Below are positions 9,195-16,847 of a stretch of 55,590 nucleotides of DNA, piece after piece. The position numbers were made by a program, and so were the translations under genes. Below the pieces are notes generated by a model. That model saw only the letters and a list, made by a program, of their open reading frames with translations, did no database searches and was not told the origin of the DNA. Within the stretch, counting starts at the first letter, position 1, and each line of letters starts with the position of its first letter. Origin of the DNA: Desulfuromonas sp. (GTDB lineage: Bacteria > Desulfobacterota > Desulfuromonadia > Desulfuromonadales > Geopsychrobacteraceae); contig PKUC01000045.1 in NCBI GenBank assembly GCA_002868865.1, positions 1 through 55,590 on the forward strand, given 5' to 3'.

Positions 9195-10574
9195 CTATTC
9201 GCTCGTCTTCTTCTGCTCCAGGCCGTAGCCTTTGATCTTGCGGTGGAGGTTGGAGCGTTCCAGACCGATTTCTTCGGCGGTTCGGGAGATATTCCAGCCA
9301 TTTTTTTCTAGTTTTTCGAGTAGATAGCGTTTTTCAAACATCTCTTTGGCGTCCCGGTATGAGTCGGGAAGTGGCCCGGAAATGGCGAGCTGCTCATCGT
9401 TCAGTCGCGGATCAATTTTACTGATCGACATTGGTAGATCGGCGAGATCGATCTGCTGGCTGGGTGTCATGATGACGAGACGCTCAATCAGGTTTTTGAG
9501 CTCCCGGACGTTTCCCGGCCAGTCATAAGCGCCGAGGGCCCGCAGGGCGACCTCCGAGACGGTCTTGGTCTCACGACTCTCTTTTCTGCAGAAATACCCC
9601 AGAAAATGGGCGATCAGTGTCGGGATGTCCTCGCGCCGTTCCCTGAGCGGGGGGACTTCAAAGGGCAGGACGTTGAGGCGGAAATAGAGGTCTTCGCGGA
9701 AATTCCCCTGCTCGATCTCCGCCTCCAGGTTTTTGTTGGTGGCGGCGATGACCCGCACGTTGACTTCGATGGTGCGGTTGCCGCCGACGCGCTCGAATTT
9801 CTGTTCCTGCAGGATCCGCAGGATTTTGGCCTGGGTCTTCAGGCTCATATCGCCGATTTCATCTAGAAACAGGGTTCCGCCGTTGGATTGATCAAATTTT
9901 CCTTTGCGCGATGCGGTCGCGCCGGTGAACGCACCTTTTTCGTGGCCGAACAGTTCCGATTCGATCAGGTCTTCGGGGATGGCAGCGCAATTGACCTCGA
10001 TAAAGGGACGCTGTTGTCGGGCTGACTGGTGGTGGATTGCGCGGGCGACCAGCTCCTTGCCGGTGCCGTTCTCTCCGGTAATCAGCACCCACCCTTCGCT
10101 GGGGGCGGCGAGCCCGATCTGGTTTTTGAGCCGCAAAATGGCGTCACTCTCGCCGATCATCTCGTAATCACGATCGATCTTCTCCTTCAACGCCTGATTC
10201 TCCGCGACAAGTTGACCTATCCTCAGGGCGTTTTGGATCGACAGCAGAATCTTTTCCAGCGAGAGCGGTTTTTCGATGAAATCGTAGGCGCCCAACCGGG
10301 TCGCTTTGACCGCCGTTTCGATGGTGCCATGGCCACTCATCATGATGATCTGCTGGTTCGGTTTCTTTTCGCGGATACGCTTTAAGGTTTCCAGTCCATC
10401 GATCCCGGGCATCCAGATGTCGAGCAGGATCAGGTCCGGATCTTCACTGATGGCCAGAGGTAGTCCCTCTTCACCGGAGGCAGCAACAACCGTTCGGAAC
10501 CCCTCGTCCGCGAGGATTCCCTGAAGGCTGAGGCGGATGTTCTCTTCGTCATCTATGATCAGAATGGTTTCCAT
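9195..10574 (-). CDS. ntrX: sigma-54-dependent response regulator, NtrX type
   Basis: A 459-residue transcription factor. The receiver domain (1-120) has phosphoacceptor Asp52 in LLDIWMPGIDG. The sigma-54 AAA+ domain (about 140-370) has Walker A GENGTGKE (167-174), the sigma-54 contact loop GAFTGA (214-219) and the Walker B TLFLDEIGD. The C-terminal Fis-type helix-turn-helix covers about 420-452. It lies 33 bases downstream of the sensor kinase gene, so phosphorelay between the two is the natural reading. The NtrX name is by domain order and by its pairing with an NtrY-like kinase; the specific signal is unknown. Confidence 0.92.
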   Translation of the reverse strand: METILIIDDEENIRLSLQGILADEGFRTVVAASGEEGLPLAISEDPDLILLDIWMPGIDGLETLKRIREKKPNQQIIMMSGHGTIETAVKATRLGAYDFIEKPLSLEKILLSIQNALRIGQLVAENQALKEKIDRDYEMIGESDAILRLKNQIGLAAPSEGWVLITGENGTGKELVARAIHHQSARQQRPFIEVNCAAIPEDLIESELFGHEKGAFTGATASRKGKFDQSNGGTLFLDEIGDMSLKTQAKILRILQEQKFERVGGNRTIEVNVRVIAATNKNLEAEIEQGNFREDLYFRLNVLPFEVPPLRERREDIPTLIAHFLGYFCRKESRETKTVSEVALRALGAYDWPGNVRELKNLIERLVIMTPSQQIDLADLPMSISKIDPRLNDEQLAISGPLPDSYRDAKEMFEKRYLLEKLEKNGWNISRTAEEIGLERSNLHRKIKGYGLEQKKTSE

Positions 10575-10607
10575 GATCGTCCTTATGGGGAGCTGTGTCG
10601 TCTGGCC

Positions 10608-12848
10608 TTAACCGATCGCAGCAGGAAGTTCGATGATAAATTTGGCGCCCTGTGGTGCATTGTCACGCACCCGGATGTAGCCGCCGTGATCGGAAATAAT
10701 CGTTGAGACAATCGCCAGTCCCAGTCCTGTCCCCGACTTTTTGGTTGAAAAGTAGGGTTCAAAGAGGCGGGCTTTGTCTTTTGTCGGTATCCCGCAGCCG
10801 TTGTCGGCGACGGTCAAGGTTAACATGTTCAGCTCCTCATTATAGACCGTTTCGAGAGTGATTTCACCCTGTTGTTCCGTCGCCGCCACTGCGTTTTCGA
10901 GCAGGTTGATGAGGACCCGTTTGATCTGTTCGCGGTCCAGATTGGCCTGCGGTAAAGCGGGATCGAGAGTCAGGTTAAAGCGGATCTTCTTGTGGGCCTG
11001 CTGATAGAGGACGAGGGTCTCATTGAGCAGGTCGTTGAGGTTGCATGAAACCGGTCTGGTGGCGGGCATGCGGGCAAAGTTTGAGAATTCGTTAACCAGG
11101 TTTTTGAGTTCATCGACCTGATCGATAATCATCTTTGTGCATTCGTCAAAGACCTGATCTTCTTTGGAAAAACGATCAAGGTAGCGTCTTCTTAGTCGTT
11201 GTGCCGAAAGCTGGACGGGGGTCAGTGGGTTCTTGATCTCGTGGGCGATGCGCCGCGCCACTTCACGCCATGCCGCCATGCGCTGAGCCTTGATTAGGTA
11301 GGTCAGGTCGTCAAAGACCACCACGGTTCCCATGAACTTGTTATTCTCATCCCGCAGTCGCGACAGGTGTGCTTGAATGGTGATTTTTTCATCCCCGACC
11401 GACAGGGCGATCTGCTGTCGGATAGAGCCTTTTTCCGACTGAAACAGGTTGCGGAACAGTTCTTTGATGCGCCCGAGGTAGGCGTCGGGGACGACATCCC
11501 GAAAGTCTTTACCTACGACATCCTCGGCATTAAATCGGAGTAGCTTTTCCGCGGATTTGTTGATGGTCGTAAGGTGGCCGTGGCGATCGACGGAGATGAC
11601 CCCGGCGGTGACGTTTGCAAGTACGATCTCCATATAGTTTCGGCGCTGATCGAGCTCGAGGTTGGAGGCCTGCAGCTCCTGGTTGGCCTGCTCGACGGCT
11701 TGGCGACTACGACGCAGGTCGGCGGTCATCTTGTTGAAAGCTGAAACCAGTGTTCCGACTTCATCGGTGCTTTTGGTTCTCAGTTGAATGTCGAGATCGC
11801 CGACGGCGACCCGGCTGGTTGCGCTGGCTAGCTCCTGAATCGGTACGGTGATGCCGCGGGCGAGCTGAAAGCCGAACCAGGTGGCCAGAAACAGGATGAT
11901 CAGCGCGATCAACAGCAGAACGATGACGTAACTCTGCTGGATCTGCGTTTTGATCTGTTTGGTGGTTTTGTACTGTTCAACCGATGTGGAGATCTCCTTC
12001 ATCTTATTGACCAGCGAGTAGGGCACGTAATAGTTCACAACCACTACGCCGACCACGTCTTTGGGGTTCCAGTTCGAATGAATCGGCACAAAACCACGGA
12101 TCAGGTCTGCTTTGGCGACAGGTGTGATTCGGGAAAAACGGCTTCCCTGTAGCCCTTCCTGGACCAGATCCGAGGTGGCCGCGGTGATCTCGATAATCGG
12201 CAGTTTGGGATTGGCGACCCGCACAAGTTCTTCGTTGGTGGCGGAAAACACTTCGACGATGCCGAGATTGTATTCTTCCTGCTTCTGTTTGATCAGCTCG
12301 CGCAACCGCTCGAGATTGTCCTCGTTGATAAGTTTATCGCTTTTGATCCGTGTTGCGATCTGGTCGGCGTAGTAGAGCGCATTGGTTTCGGAGTTGCGGT
12401 AGTAGGTCTGAGCGACCTCGAGAGATTCGTCGAGGGCCGATTCGACCTGAGAGTTGAACCAGCTGTCGATACTCTTGCTGATGAAACCCGCCGACACCAG
12501 AAACAGCAGCAGGGTGGGGATCAGCGACAGGGCGATGAACGCGCCGACCAGCTTGCTGCGCAGGCGGGCGCCGGGGATGCCACGGCGGCGTTCCAGAAAC
12601 AGTTTGAGCAGATTGCGGAAAATCAGGAACAGAAAGGAGATGACCAGCAGCAGGTTGAGGTTGATCATCGTCAGCGCGACAATGCCGCTACCGAGAGGGA
12701 ATCGGGTGGTGATATCGAGCAGTTGGAGCTCAAGCCGGGGGAGCAGGGCGATGGCGACAAGCAGGGCCAGTATGAGGATCCACTCGCGACGCCGCCTGTT
12801 GCTTCCCGAGGATTTGGTTGTCGGTTGGTCGGGGTTGTGTTCAGTCAC
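10608..12848 (-). CDS. ntrY: membrane sensor histidine kinase, NtrY type
   Basis: A 746-residue kinase starting with GTG at 12848. Hydrophobic segments lie near residues 22-45, 55-80 and 100-124, followed by a periplasmic sensor region (about 125-305). A further membrane span at 307-330 leads into a HAMP linker. A PAS domain (about 405-520) precedes the HisKA domain with His536 in RRIAHEIKNPLTP and the HATPase domain (N box ENAVAAT, DNGCGIP, TGLGLAI). This order is that of NtrY. It is cotranscribed with the downstream ntrX. Confidence 0.92.
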   Translation of the reverse strand: MTEHNPDQPTTKSSGSNRRRREWILILALLVAIALLPRLELQLLDITTRFPLGSGIVALTMINLNLLLVISFLFLIFRNLLKLFLERRRGIPGARLRSKLVGAFIALSLIPTLLLFLVSAGFISKSIDSWFNSQVESALDESLEVAQTYYRNSETNALYYADQIATRIKSDKLINEDNLERLRELIKQKQEEYNLGIVEVFSATNEELVRVANPKLPIIEITAATSDLVQEGLQGSRFSRITPVAKADLIRGFVPIHSNWNPKDVVGVVVVNYYVPYSLVNKMKEISTSVEQYKTTKQIKTQIQQSYVIVLLLIALIILFLATWFGFQLARGITVPIQELASATSRVAVGDLDIQLRTKSTDEVGTLVSAFNKMTADLRRSRQAVEQANQELQASNLELDQRRNYMEIVLANVTAGVISVDRHGHLTTINKSAEKLLRFNAEDVVGKDFRDVVPDAYLGRIKELFRNLFQSEKGSIRQQIALSVGDEKITIQAHLSRLRDENNKFMGTVVVFDDLTYLIKAQRMAAWREVARRIAHEIKNPLTPVQLSAQRLRRRYLDRFSKEDQVFDECTKMIIDQVDELKNLVNEFSNFARMPATRPVSCNLNDLLNETLVLYQQAHKKIRFNLTLDPALPQANLDREQIKRVLINLLENAVAATEQQGEITLETVYNEELNMLTLTVADNGCGIPTKDKARLFEPYFSTKKSGTGLGLAIVSTIISDHGGYIRVRDNAPQGAKFIIELPAAIG

Positions 12849-12948
12849 GTGAGACCCTCGATGCTGTTGAGGCAGAATGTATCTGTTTTCCGGCAGTACG
12901 TATCGATTTTAGGCGAATGCCACCGGAGAAAGCAAGACGAGGGATATG

Positions 12949-12973
12949 AAAAAGGCAACCGCGTGGTTGCCTT
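12949..12973 (-). terminator. intrinsic terminator after lpxC
   Basis: On the minus strand a nine-base-pair stem (AAGGCAACC/GGTTGCCTT arms at 12952-12960 and 12965-12973, four-base loop) runs into five T at 12953-12949. It lies 22 bases past the lpxC stop and separates lpxC from ntrY. Confidence 0.8.
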
Positions 12974-12994
12974 GAATTGAAAAGAATTTGATGG

Positions 12995-13924
12995 TCAGGC
13001 TTTGAGCCAGGCCAGGTTCGTAGCGTAAGTCTGCGGGCTGGTTTTGCACGCTTCCTGCAACGTCTCTTCGCTGAACTCGACGAAGGTCCAGTAATCGGGG
13101 GAATTGAGGATTTTGCGGACCATCTTAGCATTGATGTCATGACCGGCTTTGAAGGCTCTGATGTGGCCCAGCATCGGATGACCGAGTAGGCTGAAGTCGC
13201 CGCAGGCGTCGAGGATTTTATGACGGACAAATTCGTTCTGAAAACGGAGCCCCTCAGGATTCATGACCCCGTCTTCGTCGATGACGACTGCGTTGTCGAG
13301 GGATCCCCCCCGCGCCAGGCCATTGGCTTTGAGGTATTCAACTTCATGGAGAAAGCCGAAGGTGCGCGCGGGTGCAATGTCTTTTGAGAAGTTGTCTGGT
13401 GAAAACTTCATACTGTATTGCTGTAGTGCAATCGCTTTGTGGTCAAATGCGATATCGAAGGTGATTCTGAAAAAACGTGATGGGATGATATTGATCCGCT
13501 TTTCCCCTTCGATGAGTTCGATCGGCTTGCGGATTGAGAGATATTTTCGGCTGGCGTTGAGAGTTTGTGTGCCGGCTTCCTGTATTTTGTGGATAAAGGG
13601 CGCTGCGCTGCCGTCGAGGATCGGAACTTCCGGTCCATCGATGTCGATATGCAGATTGTCGATCCCGCAGGCTGAAAGGGCCGCTAGAAGGTGTTCGACG
13701 GTGGATACGCTCAGCCCCTGGTGACCGATGACGGTCGCCAGTTGGGTGTCGACAACATTCTCCGCGATCGCCTTGATGGCGACGGTGCGCTGCTCATCGC
13801 TGCGATGGAAGATGATGCCGGTGTCGGCTTCGGCAGGTCTCAGGCGCAGTTGAATGTTTGCTCCTGAGTGCAGGCCGATACCGTCGATCTGAACTGTTTT
13901 TTTAATGGTTCTCTGGAAAATCAT
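12995..13924 (-). CDS. lpxC: UDP-3-O-acyl-N-acetylglucosamine deacetylase LpxC
   Basis: A 309-residue zinc amidase, the committed step of lipid A synthesis. The zinc ligands are His78 in VEHLLAAL, His235 and Asp239 in HKILDACGDFSLLG. The catalytic His262 is in KAGHDINAK. These positions are within a few residues of the E. coli enzyme. N-terminal QRTIKKTVQIDGIGLHSG is characteristic. Its presence implies an LPS-bearing outer membrane. It has its own terminator, so it seems to be a single-gene unit. Confidence 0.97.
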   Translation of the reverse strand: MIFQRTIKKTVQIDGIGLHSGANIQLRLRPAEADTGIIFHRSDEQRTVAIKAIAENVVDTQLATVIGHQGLSVSTVEHLLAALSACGIDNLHIDIDGPEVPILDGSAAPFIHKIQEAGTQTLNASRKYLSIRKPIELIEGEKRINIIPSRFFRITFDIAFDHKAIALQQYSMKFSPDNFSKDIAPARTFGFLHEVEYLKANGLARGGSLDNAVVIDEDGVMNPEGLRFQNEFVRHKILDACGDFSLLGHPMLGHIRAFKAGHDINAKMVRKILNSPDYWTFVEFSEETLQEACKTSPQTYATNLAWLKA

Positions 13925-14142
13925 AAAAACGCTATGCCTGTCTTAATCGGGTACGTTGCAGATTGAATGGGTACTGCTTATAAATCTTTGCAAATTGCTT
14001 GCCATTGTTCCTGCTGTGATTAAGGCACTGTTTTTTATGACATTATTTTGTGGGGGAATAATCTCTTGGCGGGGTTGTGGTGTGTATGCAAGGACTTGAA
14101 TGTTCGGTGTGTGGCGATCTGAACACAAAGTTGCAAAATAAT

Positions 14143-15834
14143 TTACAGCCGCCCGGAGCGCAGCACAGCGATCGCCAGACCCAGGCCGAGGAAACCGGCG
14201 ATGCAGTAGCCGAACAGCCCGAGAACAGGGAACCCGAGCAGCATCGGGCCCTTATCGGTTTGCATGATCAGCGATGAACCGATCACCAGGGCGGCGATGA
14301 TAAGGCTGAACGAGATGCGGTTAGAGGATTTGTCCAAATCGGTAATCAGTCTCTCTAACCCGCGGTGCTCGAGGTCGATCTTGAACTTGTTGTGGTTGAT
14401 GCGGTGCAGCAGTTCACGTAGGTCGTGGGGTAACTGGCGGACCAGTGAACTGTAGCTGCGGCCAAGCCCGAGCAGATCGCGAGATATCCATGCCGGACTG
14501 ACTCTGTCCCTGATCAGTCGCTCGATCCGTGGCTGCAGGTGCACGACCAGATTGAAGTCGGGATCCAACTGGCGGGCGACCCCTTCTAGGGTGACCAGAG
14601 CCTTTGCCAGCAGGATTAAGTCGGCAGGAAAGCGGATGCGATACCGGTTTAAAATGTCGATAAAGTCGGTGAGGAGTCTGCCGGTGTTGAACTGTTCAAG
14701 GGGGAGATCGTAGTAGTCGTCGATAAATTCGAGAATATCCCGTTTAAGGGCTGGCCGGTCGATTTCTCGGGTGAGTTCTCCCGAATAGATCAGCAGAGTG
14801 AGGATCCGGTCCGCGTCGCGCTGCAGCACGGCCATCAACAGTTCGGCGAGTTGCTGCTTGAGTTCATCGTCCAGTCTACCGACCATGCCGTAATCGAGGA
14901 AGCAGATCTGCTCACCCGGGAGGATCAGGATGTTTCCCGGGTGTGGATCGCCGTGGAACAGGCCGTGTCGTAAGATCTGCTCGAGCAGCAGGGAGGCGCA
15001 GTTTTCAGCGATCTTTTTTGGGTTGAGGTTGCGTTCTTCCAGTGCTGTGAAATCGGTTATTTTGGTGCCCCTGATATATTCCAGGGTGAGAACGCTGGCT
15101 CCGGTTTGATCCCAGAAGACTTTCGGGGTGCGTACGATGGTCGTGTCGAGACTCTGCTGAGCGAACCGCTCGGTAACGTGCCCTTCGCGGGTGAAATCGA
15201 TTTCACGGAAGATGCTGCGTCGAAACTCTCTGACAACGCCGGTGGGGTTGTAGAGGTCGCTGGCCGGCAGGTGTTTGTCCACCAGGTAGGCGAGTCCGCC
15301 GAGGATGTCGAGGTCGGTTTCAAGGATTTCGACAATGCCCGGTCGACGCACCTTGGTGACGACCTCTTCGCCGGAGTGCAGCCGTGAGCGATGAACCTGT
15401 GCGACCGAACCGGCCGCGATCGGCTGAGGATCGATGTGGGCAAAAAGCTCATCGATCGACCTGTCGAATTCGGCTTCGATCTGAGTCCGGATCGCGTCGA
15501 AAGGGACGGCCGGGACTTTGTCCTGCAGTTTGCGGAACTCATCGGCGTAATCCTTCGGGATCAGATCGGGTCGTGTTGAGAGCAGCTGGCCCAGTTTCAC
15601 GAAGGAAGGTCCCAGCTCCTCCATGGCCATGCGTAGGCGTTCGGGTTGGGTCAGTCTTTCGATCCCCTGTGAGACGGTCCCCAGGGTGACAATCCGCTTG
15701 CTCAGCTCGAGATAGTAGTTGATGTTCAACTGCTCGACAATATGGCCGAAGCCGTATTTGATCAGAACGCCGAGTACCTGCCGGTAGCGTTTGAGAGAGC
15801 GGATATTTCTGTTGATGCGGGTCAATGGCAGCAT
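14143..15834 (-). CDS. ubiB: UbiB/ABC1-family atypical kinase
   Basis: A 563-residue ADCK/UbiB protein. The family-specific KxGQ motif is in FVKLGQLLSTRPDLIP. An A-rich loop (AGSVAQVHRSRL) stands in place of the P-loop, and the kinase core has HGDPHPGNILIL and FLDYGMVGRL. The last 60 residues have two hydrophobic spans (near 503-521 and 530-556). Members support quinone biosynthesis or lipid metabolism as ATPases or kinases. In a menaquinone-type anaerobe the exact role is uncertain, so the gene name marks the family. It lies about 20 bases downstream of the phasin-like gene, on the same transcript. Confidence 0.9.
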   Translation of the reverse strand: MLPLTRINRNIRSLKRYRQVLGVLIKYGFGHIVEQLNINYYLELSKRIVTLGTVSQGIERLTQPERLRMAMEELGPSFVKLGQLLSTRPDLIPKDYADEFRKLQDKVPAVPFDAIRTQIEAEFDRSIDELFAHIDPQPIAAGSVAQVHRSRLHSGEEVVTKVRRPGIVEILETDLDILGGLAYLVDKHLPASDLYNPTGVVREFRRSIFREIDFTREGHVTERFAQQSLDTTIVRTPKVFWDQTGASVLTLEYIRGTKITDFTALEERNLNPKKIAENCASLLLEQILRHGLFHGDPHPGNILILPGEQICFLDYGMVGRLDDELKQQLAELLMAVLQRDADRILTLLIYSGELTREIDRPALKRDILEFIDDYYDLPLEQFNTGRLLTDFIDILNRYRIRFPADLILLAKALVTLEGVARQLDPDFNLVVHLQPRIERLIRDRVSPAWISRDLLGLGRSYSSLVRQLPHDLRELLHRINHNKFKIDLEHRGLERLITDLDKSSNRISFSLIIAALVIGSSLIMQTDKGPMLLGFPVLGLFGYCIAGFLGLGLAIAVLRSGRL

Positions 15835-15855
15835 AGTGGGCGCAGGAATTCCAGC

Positions 15856-16161
15856 TTATTGTTTTTGGGTACTGAGCTGTTCTTCCAGTGCTGCGATCCG
15901 GGCTTCGAGGGCCTCTAATTTTTCTGACGGGACCAGCCCTATCTTCTCCGCGGCTTTTTGGATCTCTTCCTGGGCGAGCATTTCAAGACGGGCCTGTTGT
16001 TGCTTTGCGCTCTCTTCCAGCTTCTGGATCAGTTTCCGGCCCTCGTCTTCGCTGAGCTGAAAACGTTCTTTGAGTTCACTTAACAGTTCCTCGCCCTTGT
16101 CCTGGGTGAGGGTTAGTGCACCGACGCCTGCCAGGATAACCTTTTCGACAAACTCCAGCAT
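15856..16161 (-). CDS. phasin-like / PHA granule-associated coiled-coil protein
   Basis: A 101-residue protein. Residues 1-22 form a hydrophobic helix (FVEKVILAGVGALTLTQDKGE), followed by a Glu/Lys/Gln-rich helical region with heptad character (about 28-100). This is the pattern of short phasin-superfamily proteins (poly-hydroxyalkanoate granule-associated type). AGGAGGT lies eight bases before the ATG, and an extended -10 promoter is upstream. The pairing with ubiB suggests a shared role in a lipid or membrane process. The PHA link is family inference only. Confidence 0.75.
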   Translation of the reverse strand: MLEFVEKVILAGVGALTLTQDKGEELLSELKERFQLSEDEGRKLIQKLEESAKQQQARLEMLAQEEIQKAAEKIGLVPSEKLEALEARIAALEEQLSTQKQ

Positions 16162-16210
16162 GGTGATACCTCCTGCTCGGGGTGAATGAAGACGTCCATA
16201 ACCTGTCAGA

Positions 16211-16219
16211 ATTATAGCA
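16211..16219 (-). promoter_or_regulatory. extended -10 promoter for the phasin-ubiB unit
   Basis: On the minus strand TGC followed by a perfect TATAAT (TATAAT at 16216 down to 16211), about 50 bases before the phasin-like start. No good -35 is visible at 16-18 bases, but the TGN extension can compensate. Confidence 0.6.
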
Positions 16220-16260
16220 TAAAAATAGCTGCTTCGTGGATGGCAGAAGGTGATGGATGC

Positions 16261-16797
16261 TCAATGCGTACCGGGGTGATAGCGGTCTTTCTCTGAATAG
16301 ATACAACCGCAGTACTGTTGGCGGTAGAGATTCATCTCCTTCGAAATGCGGATTCCCTCCTGCCAGCCGACGCGGTAGTCTTCGTAGTGGAACGTCAGTT
16401 GAAATATGCGTGCCAGATCCTGTCCGGTTTCGATAATCTCATCGTGGTTTTGGTAGCGGGAGTAGAGCAATGTGGTTGAGAAGGCTTCGTACCCCCCGTC
16501 CGCCGCGGCTCTGGCGGTTTCTTCCAAGCGAGACCGATAGCAGTAGCGGCAGCGCTGTTCCGGTGCAGTAGCGACATGGGACAGGAATGCCTCCAGCGGA
16601 TACTCGTTGCGGACGATGAGGGGAAGGTTGACCTGCTCTGCGTATTGCTGAGTTGTTTCGAGGCGCTTTTTGAATTCGAGATAGGGGTGGATGTTGTTAT
16701 TGAAAAAATAACCTGTGACGTCGTGATGCTGTTGCCGCAGGATTTTAACCGGATAGATTGCGCAATTTCCGCAGCAGATATGCAGAAGGATGTTCAT
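16261..16797 (-). CDS. queH: epoxyqueuosine reductase QueH
   Basis: A DUF208/QueH protein, the non-cobalamin enzyme that reduces epoxyqueuosine to queuosine in tRNA. The family start MNILLHICCGNCAIYP maps to ATG 16797, giving 178 residues. A longer frame begins with ATG 16851, overlapping the upstream stop as ATGA. Cysteine motifs are HICCGNC, RCRYCYRSR and YCGCIYSEKDR, consistent with an Fe-S cluster plus second metal site. It is the last gene after ruvB and orf775 in an apparent long operon. Confidence 0.92.
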   Translation of the reverse strand: MNILLHICCGNCAIYPVKILRQQHHDVTGYFFNNNIHPYLEFKKRLETTQQYAEQVNLPLIVRNEYPLEAFLSHVATAPEQRCRYCYRSRLEETARAAADGGYEAFSTTLLYSRYQNHDEIIETGQDLARIFQLTFHYEDYRVGWQEGIRISKEMNLYRQQYCGCIYSEKDRYHPGTH

Positions 16798-16847
16798 TGT
16801 GAGGCCTTTTCTGTTTGACAGCGACCGGGTCGGTCCCTGCGGAGATA

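Noticed and set aside
13943-14128. 61-codon minus-strand frame between lpxC and ubiB
   Set aside because: No family resemblance or ribosome site; it occupies the region where the lpxC promoter should be.
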